DNA of 64,000 nucleotides from Demequina sp. (GTDB taxonomy: Bacteria > Actinomycetota > Actinomycetes > Actinomycetales > Demequinaceae). The first letter of the stretch is position 1; every line of letters begins with the position of its first letter. Below are positions 16,776 to 25,235 of the stretch, in pieces. The notes beneath the pieces were generated by a model, which was given only the letters and a program-made list of their open reading frames with translations, did not search any database and was not told the DNA's origin. The translations under genes and the position numbers were made by a program. The DNA lies in contig JANQAD010000001.1 in NCBI GenBank assembly GCA_024707205.1, positions 1,949,979-2,013,978 on the forward strand, given 5' to 3'.

Positions 16776-17390
16776 CTAGCCTTCCGCGGCCCTGAGGAGC
16801 GATTCTCGCGTCAGCGCCCGGCCAAACGCGGCCGATCCTGGCTGCAGCGCCACACCCTGGTCGAGTCCGCCAAGGACAACCGGCACAAAGCCCAAGGCGC
16901 TCACGAAGTCCTCCACAATCGCCGCCGAGTGGTTGTGGTTGGTCGCGATGCCGATGGCGATCGGCCTGCCGTCTCGCGCGTGCTGCGCGAGATCTGCAGC
17001 GCTCACGTGATTGAGCGACTTGACCACATGCGCCCCAGGAAGGGCCGACGCGACCGCGACGGATGTGCCGCCGGGATGGTCCGCGAACTCGGGGAGTTCG
17101 CCGTCGACGTCCTTCCAGTAGTTCGTCGCGTCGATGACCGTGTGGCCAGCGAGCGGCGGGAGCTCGAGCACCCGGTGAAGGGGCACCGCGAGGATGACGA
17201 TCTGGGCGTCCGCGATGGCCTCGAGGCTCGTGGTGGCGACCGCGCCCGGCGCCTCAATCTGAACGGAGAGCGCGATGAACTTGGGGTCACCAGAGCCGGC
17301 GATCCTCACGTCATACCCCGCCGCGGCCGCGAGCCGCGCGAGCACCCTGCCGAGCGCGCCCGCGCCAAGGATGGCGACCCGGTCAGGCAT
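16776..17390 (-). CDS. NAD(P)-binding oxidoreductase, NADPH:F420 reductase-like
   Basis: A 204-residue single-domain Rossmann protein. The dinucleotide motif is AILGAGALGRVLARLA at the N-terminus, followed by DAQIVILAVPLHRV, HTVIDATNYW and VVKSLNHVSA, as in the F420-dependent NADP reductase/NAD-binding-2 family. Typical members move hydride between NADPH and F420 or reduce small metabolites. ATG 17390 has an AGGAGGA ribosome-binding site eight bases upstream. Whether this organism uses F420 cannot be judged here. Confidence 0.8.
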   Translation of the reverse strand: MPDRVAILGAGALGRVLARLAAAAGYDVRIAGSGDPKFIALSVQIEAPGAVATTSLEAIADAQIVILAVPLHRVLELPPLAGHTVIDATNYWKDVDGELPEFADHPGGTSVAVASALPGAHVVKSLNHVSAADLAQHARDGRPIAIGIATNHNHSAAIVEDFVSALGFVPVVLGGLDQGVALQPGSAAFGRALTRESLLRAAEG

Positions 17391-17535
17391 ACGCGCTTCC
17401 TCCTGCCCCACGCACACGTGCCCTTCGCACGCCTCGTGGGGTGCAACCCGGCCAGGGGTACGCCCATTCCTCCCGGTGCCTCGTCACGCAGGCCGTGCCA
17501 TAGTGGGCGCTAGAAGCGACGAAAGCGAGGGGGCT

Positions 17536-19092
17536 ATGCGCAGGATTCTGGCGGCAGCGGCGTCGGTCACCGCGTTGGTGCTGGTAGCCACCGGCTGCAC
17601 GGACATGGACCAAGAGACCTCTCCCGACCCGTCCCTCGCCGAGACGGCAGAACCGCCATCCGCGCTGCCCGACGTCGCGCCCGCGCTGCCTCTCGCCGAA
17701 CTCGAGGCGTTCTCCGGTGTTGCCACCATGAACGCGGGCGGCAACTGCACGGGAACCCTCATCGACACGGGCGTGCCGACGGGGCCCGCGTACGTCCTCA
17801 CGAACGGCCACTGCGTTGGCGACATTGGGCGCTCCGCGCAGGGAACCACCACCGCCCTTGAGTGGTTCGGCGACGCCGAGTTCTTCCGCGCCGAAGGCAA
17901 CCTCGAGAACACGTACACGGTGCCCGTTGTGGAGCTCGCCTACTCGACCATGCGCCTCACCGACACGGGAATCGTGCGCCTAGACGCCACGCTCGGCGAG
18001 CTCGAGCAGGCGGGCGTGAATCCGGTGCCGATCGCGGACGCCGAACCGGCAGGCGGCGCCAGCGTGGTCAACATCGGGGTACCGGTGCAGGACCTGATGG
18101 ATTACCAATGGGTGATGCGCAAGGGCGCCTGCACGCTCGGCGAGCAGCACACCCTCATCGAGTTCCACTGGCTGTGGCAGAACGTGTGGTCAAACGACTG
18201 CCCCGGAATCATCCAGGGGTCGTCGGGCTCGCCGCTGTTCCAGACCGACGCTGCGGGCGCCCCCGCGCAGATCGTGGCGATGATCAACACCACCAGTTGG
18301 GGCACGTCCCAGGCGGAGGGCGGCGCCTGCGCCATCAACCGGCCGTGCCAGGTGGATGCGGACGGCACCGTGACGATGGTCGAGGAGACGAGCTATGCGC
18401 AGTCCGTAGCCGGGATCGGCCGCTGCTTCGACTCGGCCACCGGTGAGTTTTCGCTCTCTGACGACTGTCCGCTGCCGACGTCGAGCATCTGGACCACCAG
18501 CGGCGGCGGCACATTCCAAGGCGGCACCACGCCAAATGTCTCGGAGCGAGTGCCCTGGGCGAACTTCGTGGGAGCCACGGTGAACACGTTCCGGTACTCG
18601 CTGGTGCCCCTTGGCGATGGCGGCGTCTGCACGGATCCCGCCACCTACGCGCAGGCGCCGTCGGCGACCCTTGAGGTTGCAGGCGAGGCCTGGGAGGACA
18701 AGGGCACCCTGGTCGAACCCGTGCTTCCCGACACCGAGGGCTGGTATCTGCTGTGCGCCGTGAACGGTGACGACTACGCGGGCGCAGCCTCCGTGATCTT
18801 CCAGGTGGACGAGACGCCGCCGATCTTCCCCGCGGACGCGTCGCTTGAGCGCCAGGACGACGGTGCCGTGATCATCCACCCGCACTTCAATCCGCCGGAG
18901 ATCTCGACCATTCGCTACGTGCTGGGACCAGAGGGCACGGTGGACTGCGACGACACGGACGCGTTCCAGTCGTCGCTGACCTTCTTCACGTGGGTGGAGC
19001 CGGCGGACATGCCCGCGACGTACTGCCTGTTCGGGCTCGACGCGGCAGGAAACCGCTCGCCGGTCACGCAGATCGACATCCCCGCTCCCTAG
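17536..19092 (+). CDS. Putative trypsin-like serine protease lipoprotein
   Basis: A 518-residue exported lipoprotein. The signal peptide ends in the lipobox VATG-Cys21, so it is anchored to the outer face of the membrane. A chymotrypsin-fold protease domain follows: Cys-bounded TNGHCVG (His92), a candidate Asp in LTDTGIVRLD, and the Ser in IIQGSSGSPLF. The C-terminal 200 residues look like Ig-like or fibronectin-like repeats with paired Cys. ATG 17536 has a purine-rich AGGGGG site upstream. It is a monocistronic gene between divergent and convergent neighbours. Substrate unknown. Confidence 0.8.
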   Translation: MRRILAAAASVTALVLVATGCTDMDQETSPDPSLAETAEPPSALPDVAPALPLAELEAFSGVATMNAGGNCTGTLIDTGVPTGPAYVLTNGHCVGDIGRSAQGTTTALEWFGDAEFFRAEGNLENTYTVPVVELAYSTMRLTDTGIVRLDATLGELEQAGVNPVPIADAEPAGGASVVNIGVPVQDLMDYQWVMRKGACTLGEQHTLIEFHWLWQNVWSNDCPGIIQGSSGSPLFQTDAAGAPAQIVAMINTTSWGTSQAEGGACAINRPCQVDADGTVTMVEETSYAQSVAGIGRCFDSATGEFSLSDDCPLPTSSIWTTSGGGTFQGGTTPNVSERVPWANFVGATVNTFRYSLVPLGDGGVCTDPATYAQAPSATLEVAGEAWEDKGTLVEPVLPDTEGWYLLCAVNGDDYAGAASVIFQVDETPPIFPADASLERQDDGAVIIHPHFNPPEISTIRYVLGPEGTVDCDDTDAFQSSLTFFTWVEPADMPATYCLFGLDAAGNRSPVTQIDIPAP

Positions 19093-19108
19093 GTGCGGCC
19101 GTGAGCTC

Positions 19109-19909
19109 CTAGACCAGCCCCAGTTCAGCGAATGCGGGCGCGAGTCCCGCGCGCTCTGGCCCCGGGATCACACGGTCGGCGGCGGCGATCACGCGCGGAT
19201 CGGAGCCCTCGATCGCCACGGCGAGCCGGGCGAACTCGAGCATCTCTAGGTCGTTGAGCCCGTCGCCGAACGCCACCACCTGCTCGCGCGACATCCCGAG
19301 TTCTTCGATCACGGCTCGGATGCCCACCGCCTTGTTGATGTGTGCCTGGAACACCTCGCCCGCACCCGCGCCCAAATCGGGAATCGAGTTCGGCACCACG
19401 GCCACGGCGGGCGCGAGCGGCGCGATGATGTCGGTCAGCGCGCGGTCCCCGCCAAAGCAGATCACCTTCGCCACCGGCACATCGGTCAGGTCGTCGACGA
19501 TTTCGATGCGCAGCTCGGCGTTCTCTCCGCCGTACGCGCCGAGGGCGCGCGTCATGAGGTGCGCGGCACCGCGTCTCAGCAGCAGCTCGCGCGAGTTCTC
19601 GATGATGTACAGCACCTCGTGCTCGTCGAGCAGCGCGAACAGCGCCGCGGCGGACTCCGGCTCAAAGTTCACGTCCGCGATCGTCTCGCCGTCGATCTCC
19701 GCGTACGCCCCGGCCGCGCACACAAAGCCGTCGAACCCGGCCGCCGTCAACGAGTGCGGCAGGGCGGACACGGGCCGCCCGGTGCACAGGAAGACCTTGT
19801 GCCCCGCCGCCCTGGCCGCGCGAACCGCCCCCACGTGAGCGTCGGGCACCCTGCCGTGGAGGGCGTACGTTCCGTCCACGTCAAGAAATACGGCCCGACG
19901 CTGGCTCAC
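19109..19909 (-). CDS. HAD-superfamily phosphatase (Cof-type)
   Basis: A 266-residue Cof/YbiV-type HAD hydrolase. Motif I is FLDVDGTYA (nucleophile Asp and acid Asp), motif II is LCTGRPV, motif III Lys lies in FQAHINKAVGIRA and motif IV is VAFGDGLNDLEML; a C2 cap sits between II and III. Such enzymes dephosphorylate sugar phosphates or FMN-like cofactors. The start overlaps the FMN-reductase stop by four bases, so it is the last gene of a four-gene operon with flavin enzymes, which makes a flavin phosphate an attractive but unproven substrate. Confidence 0.88.
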   Translation of the reverse strand: MSQRRAVFLDVDGTYALHGRVPDAHVGAVRAARAAGHKVFLCTGRPVSALPHSLTAAGFDGFVCAAGAYAEIDGETIADVNFEPESAAALFALLDEHEVLYIIENSRELLLRRGAAHLMTRALGAYGGENAELRIEIVDDLTDVPVAKVICFGGDRALTDIIAPLAPAVAVVPNSIPDLGAGAGEVFQAHINKAVGIRAVIEELGMSREQVVAFGDGLNDLEMLEFARLAVAIEGSDPRVIAAADRVIPGPERAGLAPAFAELGLV

Positions 19910-20589
19910 TTCTGCGCGTCCCGCGGCTTCGATTTGCCGCCTTGGGCGAGGCGCATCAGGTCGCTGCTCAGGTCGATGCTGAGCTCCGTGCCCCCGGCCG
20001 AGCCGTATTCGTGCTGGTACCGCTTCCAGGACTCGTCCTTGACGGAGCGGGCGAAGCCGGACTCCATGAGCAGGACGACCTCGAATGCGGCGCGGTCGAT
20101 GCGCTCGCCGAGCGCCTTGTCGTTCCAGTCCTCGGTCGAGGCGAACAGACTCGTGGGAACCGGGAGGGTGCGCAGGTAGGCGAACAGCGCGCGCAGCTCC
20201 TCGTCGACGACCAGGGCGTGACGCGCCGTGCCGGCCGTGGCCGCAAGCACCACGGGCTTGCCGATGAGCAGGTCGTTGTCGAGCACCTGGAAGAAGCTCG
20301 TGAACAGGCCGGAGGCACCCGCCTTGTAGACGGGGGTCGCCGCGACCACGGCGTCCGCTTGCGCGAGCGCGCCGATCGCGGCCTGGAACTTGGGCCCGAG
20401 CAGCTGGCTCGACAGCGCGGCGGGAAGCTCGGGGAGGAGCTCGCGCAGGTCAATGGTCTGCACGGCGACCTCGTGGCCGCGCTCCTTGGCGAGGCTCGAG
20501 ACCCGCTGCGCGGCGCGGTCCGCGAGCAGGCGCGTGGAGCTGGGATCCGACGCTCCCGCGTTGACGACGACGATGGTGAATTCGGTCAT
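19906..20589 (-). CDS. NADPH-dependent FMN reductase (CE1759-like)
   Basis: A 227-residue flavodoxin-fold reductase: strand VVVNAGASDPSSTRLLADRA binds FMN phosphate, and the family segment ATPVYKAGASGLFTSFFQVL is present, followed by KPVVLAATAG. It should supply reduced flavin. Its start overlaps the MarR gene stop and it lies in the operon with the LLM-class flavin monooxygenase, which needs reduced FMN, so the two probably form a two-component monooxygenase. Confidence 0.9.
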   Translation of the reverse strand: MTEFTIVVVNAGASDPSSTRLLADRAAQRVSSLAKERGHEVAVQTIDLRELLPELPAALSSQLLGPKFQAAIGALAQADAVVAATPVYKAGASGLFTSFFQVLDNDLLIGKPVVLAATAGTARHALVVDEELRALFAYLRTLPVPTSLFASTEDWNDKALGERIDRAAFEVVLLMESGFARSVKDESWKRYQHEYGSAGGTELSIDLSSDLMRLAQGGKSKPRDAQK

Positions 20590-21020
20590 GACTGCTCCCT
20601 CTTGGAGACAAGTTTGGCGGTGAGTCTGGCGAGGTCCTGAAGTTCCTCGTCCGTGAGCGCGGCCATCGCTGCGGCGACGTCGGCCGCATGGGCGCGACCG
20701 ATGCTTCGCTGCAGGTCAAGGCCCGCGTGTGTGAGCGAGATGCGGACGGCGCGGGCGTCGAGCGGATCCTCGCAGCGCGAGACGAGGCCCTTCTCCACAA
20801 GGCGATCTACCAGGCGCGACAGGGCAGGCTGACTCAAGAGGACGTGCTCGCGCAGGTCGCTGATGCGCTGCCCCTCGCCGCACTTGGACAGCGTGTAGAG
20901 CACGTCGTATTCGCGGAGAGATGCGCCCTGCCACACGTCGCGTTCCGCGAACTGGCGCATGAGGACGGCGTGCGCGGTGAGCACTCCCTCCCATGCGTCG
21001 TTCGCGAGTCTCGCTCCCAT
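20586..21020 (-). CDS. MarR-family transcriptional regulator
   Basis: A 144-residue winged-helix regulator: SLREYDVLYTLSKCGEGQRI, recognition region LLSQPALSRLVDRLVEKGLV and wing RCEDPLDARAVRISLT. ATG 21020 overlaps the stop of the oxidoreductase gene. Located inside the flavin operon, it probably represses that operon by binding the palindrome at 22250-22278. One Cys lies in the helix before the recognition helix and could sense oxidants, though this is speculative. Confidence 0.9.
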   Translation of the reverse strand: MGARLANDAWEGVLTAHAVLMRQFAERDVWQGASLREYDVLYTLSKCGEGQRISDLREHVLLSQPALSRLVDRLVEKGLVSRCEDPLDARAVRISLTHAGLDLQRSIGRAHAADVAAAMAALTDEELQDLARLTAKLVSKREQS

Positions 21021-22207
21021 CACGACACCGCGGAGGCTTCCGCAACCTGCTCGCTGTCCTGGTAGGGCGAGCCACCGGTCACGTTGTCGCCGCGGTTGGC
21101 GTTGGGGCGTGGCTGACGCGGCTCGGCGTCGCCGTACTTGGCCTTGACCAGCTCGGCGTGCGTTGGCGGGTTCGCGGGAGCCTCGGGATCGCGACGGCTC
21201 TCCATCTCCTTGCGCAGCACGGGCACCACCTCTCCGCCGATGAGCTCGAGCTGGTCCAGGACCACATTGAGCGGCAGCCCGGAGTGGTCGCCGAGGAACA
21301 TCTGGCGCTGGTAATCGCCGACGTACTCGCGGAACGTGAGGGTCCTGTCGATGACCTCCTGAACGGAACCGACGGTCATGGGGGTCATCGAAGCGAACTC
21401 CTCCAGCGTCGGGCCGTGGCCGTAGACAGGGGCCTCGTTGAAGTACGGGCGGAACTGCTTGACCGCGTCCTGCGATGTCTTGCCCACGAAGATGTGGCCG
21501 CCCAGCCCGACGATAGCCTGCTTGGCGGTGCCGTGGCCGTACGCCTCGAAGCGGCGGCGGTAGAACTCCACCATCCGCTGCGTGTGCTCCTTGGGCCAGA
21601 AGATGTGGTTCGCGAAGAAGCCGTTGCCGTAGAACGCGGCCTGCTCGGCGATCTCCGGGGTGCGGATGGAGCCGTGCCACACGAACGGCGGCACGTCGTC
21701 GAGGGGGCGCGGCGTGGAGGTGAAGCCCTGCAGCGGGGTGCGGAAGGTGCCTTCCCAGTCCACGACATCCTCGCGCCACAGGCGGTGCAGCAGGTTGTAG
21801 TTCTCGAGCGCGAGTGGGAGTCCCTGGCGGATGTCCTGGCCGAACCACGGGTAGACGGGCGCCGTGTTGCCGCGGCCGAGCATGAGGTCCATGCGGCCTT
21901 TGGTGAGGTGCTGCAGCATCGCGTACTCCTCGGCGAGGCGCACGGGGTCGTTCGTGGTGATGAGGGTGGTGGAGGTCGTGAGCTGGATGGTGCTCGTCTG
22001 GGCGCCGATCGCGGCCAGGAGGGTGGTGGGGGAACTGCTGAAGAAGGGCGGGTTGTGGTGCTCGCCGATCGCGAAGACGTCGAGGCCGACCTCTTCGGCC
22101 TTCTTGGCGATCTTCACGATCGCGTCGATCCGCTCGGCCTCGCTCGGGGTGTAGCCGGTGACGGGATCGCGGGTGATGTCGCTGACGGACATGATGCCGA
22201 ACTGCAT
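21020..22207 (-). CDS. LLM-class flavin-dependent oxidoreductase
   Basis: A 395-residue luciferase-like monooxygenase. Family signatures are AEEVGLDVFAIGEHH, the strand IQLTTSTTLITTNDPVRLAE, LTKGRMDLMLGRGN and FVWHGSIRTPEIAEQAA. The C-terminal 40 residues are polar and atypically long. ATG 22207 has a good GGAGCC site. It is the first gene of the operon LLM oxidoreductase-MarR-FMN reductase-HAD phosphatase, so reduced FMN is likely supplied by the third gene. The organic substrate is unknown. Confidence 0.9.
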   Translation of the reverse strand: MQFGIMSVSDITRDPVTGYTPSEAERIDAIVKIAKKAEEVGLDVFAIGEHHNPPFFSSSPTTLLAAIGAQTSTIQLTTSTTLITTNDPVRLAEEYAMLQHLTKGRMDLMLGRGNTAPVYPWFGQDIRQGLPLALENYNLLHRLWREDVVDWEGTFRTPLQGFTSTPRPLDDVPPFVWHGSIRTPEIAEQAAFYGNGFFANHIFWPKEHTQRMVEFYRRRFEAYGHGTAKQAIVGLGGHIFVGKTSQDAVKQFRPYFNEAPVYGHGPTLEEFASMTPMTVGSVQEVIDRTLTFREYVGDYQRQMFLGDHSGLPLNVVLDQLELIGGEVVPVLRKEMESRRDPEAPANPPTHAELVKAKYGDAEPRQPRPNANRGDNVTGGSPYQDSEQVAEASAVS

Positions 22208-22249
22208 GGGAGGCTCCTTGCGGGTTCTGGGTCCGGGGTTCTGGACCCA

Positions 22250-22278
22250 ATTATATGCGTTTGCATGTAATAACGCAT
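22250..22278 (-). promoter_or_regulatory. Promoter and putative MarR operator of the flavin operon
   Basis: On the minus strand a consensus -10 TATAAT (22255-22250) lies about 45 bases before the oxidoreductase start. It abuts a TTGCATGTAA palindrome (22261-22270) nested in a larger inverted repeat ATGCGTT (22255-22261) / AACGCAT (22272-22278). TTGCAT/ATGCAA-type palindromes are typical MarR/SlyA sites, and the operon encodes a MarR regulator, so autoregulation is inferred. No convincing -35 hexamer was found. Confidence 0.6.
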
Positions 22279-22308
22279 GGCGCGGCGATTCATTCCCGGT
22301 TCGCGTGG

Positions 22309-22336
22309 CTGGTCGCTGGTCGCTGGTCGCTGGTCG
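22309..22336. repeat. Short tandem repeat, CTGGTCG x 4
   Basis: Four perfect head-to-tail copies of the heptamer CTGGTCG in the 300-bp gap between the LLM oxidoreductase and the ArsR gene. Such arrays vary in copy number by slippage. No coding role is apparent; the rest of this gap holds the MarR site, one hairpin and the ArsR operator. Confidence 0.85.
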
Positions 22337-22353
22337 CCGTTCCGTCCAGCCTG

Positions 22354-22407
22354 GAATGGGTCTTGAGTGTCGCGAGGAGCGAGTTTCGCGACACTGAGGA
22401 CCCATTC
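22354..22407. repeat. Imperfect 54-bp palindrome (hairpin)
   Basis: Arms 22354-22375 (GAATGGGTCTTGAGTGTCGC + GA) and 22386-22407 pair over 22 positions with about three mismatches around a 10-base loop. It lies between divergent genes, so it is not needed as a terminator. It resembles, in size and design, the other intergenic palindromes at 24483, 37496 and 60829. Confidence 0.7.
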
Positions 22408-22470
22408 GGGCTCAAGTTGGCGCATCCGGCGTGGGCTCCGCCTTCGCGGGCACCGCCCACTCGATATCGC

Positions 22471-22492
22471 GATATGATGGAACCGTCATATC
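22471..22492. promoter_or_regulatory. Putative ArsR-family operator
   Basis: A 22-bp palindrome with arms GATATGATGG / CCGTCATATC (one mismatch) lies 15 bases before the ArsR start. It overlaps a second short palindrome ATATCGCGATAT just upstream. Position and symmetry fit autoregulation by the downstream repressor. Confidence 0.6.
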
Positions 22493-22507
22493 AGGAAAGG
22501 CGACTCC

Positions 22508-22837
22508 ATGGACTCCGGACGCCCGCTCAACATCGTCAAGGCCGAGCTCTTCAAGGGCCTCGCCCACCCGGTGCGCATTCGCCTTCTCGAACTGCTAGAC
22601 GCGGGCGGCGAGTTGGGAGTTGCCAGGCTCATCGCCGAGACCGGGCTCGAGGCCTCGCACGTATCGCAGCACCTGCGCGTGCTGCGCGGCTATGACCTCG
22701 TGAGTTCCGAGCGCCGTGGCTCCGAGGTCTTCTACCGACTCGCGCACGATGGCGTCTCGGACCTGCTCGCCGCGGCGCGGTCTTTGCTGAGGGAGGTGCT
22801 CGCGACCCGCCAGGCGATGGTGGCCGCCGCCGAATGA
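22508..22837 (+). CDS. ArsR-family winged-helix repressor
   Basis: A 109-residue regulator: FKGLAHPVRIRLLELL, recognition helix GLEASHVSQHLRVLRGYDLV and wing SSERRGSEVFYRL. None of the classic ELCVCDL metal-binding Cys pairs is present, so it is unlikely to be an arsenic or cadmium sensor. ATG 22508 follows an AGGAAAGG site. Its stop overlaps the SulP transporter start, so it probably regulates anion uptake together with itself. Confidence 0.92.
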   Translation: MDSGRPLNIVKAELFKGLAHPVRIRLLELLDAGGELGVARLIAETGLEASHVSQHLRVLRGYDLVSSERRGSEVFYRLAHDGVSDLLAAARSLLREVLATRQAMVAAAE

Positions 22838-24474
22838 GCGCGCAACTGAGGTCGCTGCTGCCCGGCCGCTCTGACTACGCCGACCTGCGACACACCTGGC
22901 GCATCGACGCGCTCGCGGGCCTCACCGTTGGCGTGGTCGCGCTGCCTTTGGCGCTGGCGTTCGGCGTCTCGTCGGGTGTGGGGGCGGAGGCCGGAATCGT
23001 CACGGCCATCGTCGCGGGCGTCGTCGCCGCGATCTTCGGCGGCTCCAACGTGCAGGTCTCGGGGCCCACCGGCGCCATGGTCGTGGTGCTCGCGCCCGTG
23101 GTCGCCGCGCACGGGACCGGCGCGCTCGCGACCGTGACCCTCATGGCGGGCGTCATCGTCGTGGCCGCGGGCGTGCTGCGGCTCGGGTCCATCGTCGGAG
23201 CCATACCGTGGCCCGTTATCGAGGGCTTCACCGTGGGCATCGCGGTCATCATCTTCCTCCAGCAGGTGCCGGCCGCCCTGGGCCTTCCCGCCACTTCGCA
23301 TCAGACCAACGCGGCACTCGCGGCGATAGACGCGGTGCGGCGGTCCTCCCTCACCTCAGCATGGCCGACGCTGCTGATAGTCGCCGTGGTGGCTTCGATC
23401 ATGCTGGGGGTGCGCAGGTTCGGGCCCAAGATCCCGGGCTCGATGATCGCGATCGTGGTCGTGACCGCAGGAGTCGCGATCACCGGCGCCGCGGTGCCCG
23501 TGATCGGTGAGCTTCCCAAGGGACTCCCGATCCCTTCGTTTCCCGCGATCACCCCCCACGCGCTCGCCGCGCTCGCGGCCCCGGCGCTCACCATCGCCGC
23601 CCTCGCCGGAATCGAGTCGCTCCTCTCAGCCCGCGTCGCCTCCCTGCACTCTGACACCGGCCGCTATGACGGGGACCGCGAACTGGTGGGCCAGGGACTG
23701 GCCTCCATAGCGTCGGGCCTGTTTGGGGGAATGCCGGCGACCGGCGCGATCGCTCGCACCGCCGTGAACGTGCGCTCGGGCGCGAGGACGCGGCTCGCGG
23801 CCATCATGCACGCGCTGACCCTGCTCGTCATCGTGACCGTGGCTGGGGTGCTCGTGGCGAACGTCCCGCTCGCCGCGCTCGCGGGGATCCTCATGGTGAC
23901 CGCGGCGACGATGGTGCCGCGGCGCTCGGTCATGACAGTGATCCGCACCTCACGACAGAATGCCCTGGTATTCGCCGTGACGGCCGGCGTGACGGTGGCG
24001 GTGGACCTCATCTACGCGGTGATCATCGGGGTGCTGGTCGCGGCCGTGTTCGCGTTGCGCACGCTCGCCCGCTCTGCCGGAGTACACCGCGAGGAACTTC
24101 CGGGTCCGCCGGCGCCATGGGACGAGAGCATCGCCCTGTTCCGCATCGATGGGGCGCTGTTCTTTGGCGCGGCCGAGCGAGTGCTGGATCGCGTGGCCGC
24201 CACCGAGGGGGTGAGCGTGGTGATCCTCAGAATGTCGCAGGTGCAGCTCATGGATTCCACCGGCGCCCAGGTGCTCGCGGAGCTCGTGGCCGGGCTGGAG
24301 AGGCGTGGAGTGACGGTGATCGTCAAGGGCATCCAGCCGCAGCACCTCGAGCTCGCCACGCGGGTGGGCGTGCTCGCCGCGCTGCGTGACGAGAGGCACC
24401 TCTTCGACGCCCTCGAGCCCGCGGTGGAGCATGCGCGCTCCCACGTGCGGCGATCCTCGCCGTCCCGCTCCTGA
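22834..24474 (+). CDS. SulP-family anion transporter with STAS domain
   Basis: A 546-residue SLC26/SulP protein: about 12-14 membrane helices starting RIDALAGLTVGVVALPLALA, the conserved VSGPTGAMVVVL and GGMPATGAIARTAVNVRSGA blocks, then a cytoplasmic STAS domain (about residue 430 to the end) with the phosphorylatable motif LMDSTGAQVL. SulP proteins carry sulfate, bicarbonate, dicarboxylates or nitrate; specificity cannot be read. It is translationally coupled to the ArsR repressor. Confidence 0.92.
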   Translation: MSAQLRSLLPGRSDYADLRHTWRIDALAGLTVGVVALPLALAFGVSSGVGAEAGIVTAIVAGVVAAIFGGSNVQVSGPTGAMVVVLAPVVAAHGTGALATVTLMAGVIVVAAGVLRLGSIVGAIPWPVIEGFTVGIAVIIFLQQVPAALGLPATSHQTNAALAAIDAVRRSSLTSAWPTLLIVAVVASIMLGVRRFGPKIPGSMIAIVVVTAGVAITGAAVPVIGELPKGLPIPSFPAITPHALAALAAPALTIAALAGIESLLSARVASLHSDTGRYDGDRELVGQGLASIASGLFGGMPATGAIARTAVNVRSGARTRLAAIMHALTLLVIVTVAGVLVANVPLAALAGILMVTAATMVPRRSVMTVIRTSRQNALVFAVTAGVTVAVDLIYAVIIGVLVAAVFALRTLARSAGVHREELPGPPAPWDESIALFRIDGALFFGAAERVLDRVAATEGVSVVILRMSQVQLMDSTGAQVLAELVAGLERRGVTVIVKGIQPQHLELATRVGVLAALRDERHLFDALEPAVEHARSHVRRSSPSRS

Positions 24475-24482
24475 TCCCGCTC

Positions 24483-24540
24483 GCTCTCGGTACAACGAGG
24501 TCGTTTCCCGCGCGGGAAACGACCCGTATGTACCGAGAGC
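24483..24540. repeat. 58-bp palindrome after the SulP gene
   Basis: Outer arms GCTCTCGGTACA (24483-24494) / TGTACCGAGAGC (24529-24540) enclose a perfect inner 24-bp palindrome at 24500-24523 with half-site GTCGTTTCCCGC. Both share the same centre. It could serve as a Rho-independent-like terminator for sulP, but no T-tract follows, and related half-elements occur inside coding sequences at 12601 and 35460. Confidence 0.8.
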
Positions 24541-24563
24541 ATGCGAGGGCGTAGCGTGGTGGA

Positions 24564-25223
24564 ATGCGCCTCACCAAGTTCACCCAGGCATGCGTCCTCA
24601 TCACTGACGGCGAGCGCCGGGTACTCATCGACCCCACCCCCATGGAGCCCCGCGCGGCGGAGTTGCTCGCCTCCACGGCGGCTTTGCTCGTGACACACGG
24701 CCACCGCGACCACGTGGACCCGGCGATGCTCGCGGAAGCGCTCGTAGCGCGCGCGGACCTCTCGGTGTGGGCCCCTCGCAGCGTGGCTGAGGAAGTGCGC
24801 AACGCTATGCCCGACGCTGGTGCCGGGTTTGCGGGCACGCTCACCTCGGTAGTGCAGGGAGACGAGCTCGTGGCGGGAGGCTTTGGGGTGCGGGTCTTCG
24901 GCGGCAAGCACGCGGAGATCCACCCCGACATGGACACGGGCGAGAACGTCGCGTACCTGGTAGATGGCAGGGTCTACCACCCCGGCGACTCGTTCTTTGC
25001 CCCCGGGGAGCCTATTGAGGTGCTGTTGCTGCCGACCTCTGGCCCATGGCACACCACGGGAGGCGCCATGGACTTCGTGCGCACCGTAGCCCCGCGCAGG
25101 GCGATCCAGATCCACGAGATCTTCGCGAGCGATTTTGGGCAGAACGCCATGGTGCAGCGCATCGCGGGCGCGGCAAACGTGCAGCTGGAACTGGTGCCGA
25201 ACGGCCAGGAGGTCGAGGTCTAG
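24564..25223 (+). CDS. MBL-fold metal-dependent hydrolase (UlaG-like)
   Basis: A 219-residue metallo-beta-lactamase-fold protein. The zinc motif is LVTHGHRDHVDP, followed by GKHAEIHPDMD, RVYHPGDSFF and a late His in RAIQIHEIF. The start FTQACVLITDGERRVLIDPT is characteristic of the UlaG-type group. ATG 24564. Substrate unknown; probably a small phosphoester or lactone. It is convergent with the MFS gene. Confidence 0.88.
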   Translation: MRLTKFTQACVLITDGERRVLIDPTPMEPRAAELLASTAALLVTHGHRDHVDPAMLAEALVARADLSVWAPRSVAEEVRNAMPDAGAGFAGTLTSVVQGDELVAGGFGVRVFGGKHAEIHPDMDTGENVAYLVDGRVYHPGDSFFAPGEPIEVLLLPTSGPWHTTGGAMDFVRTVAPRRAIQIHEIFASDFGQNAMVQRIAGAANVQLELVPNGQEVEV

Positions 25224-25235
25224 AGAGCGCTACCT

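Noticed and set aside
20586-22250. 554-codon frame joining the MarR regulator to upstream sequence
   Set aside because: The upstream 400 codons are the out-of-frame shadow of the LLM oxidoreductase; the true MarR start is ATG 21020, overlapping that gene's stop.
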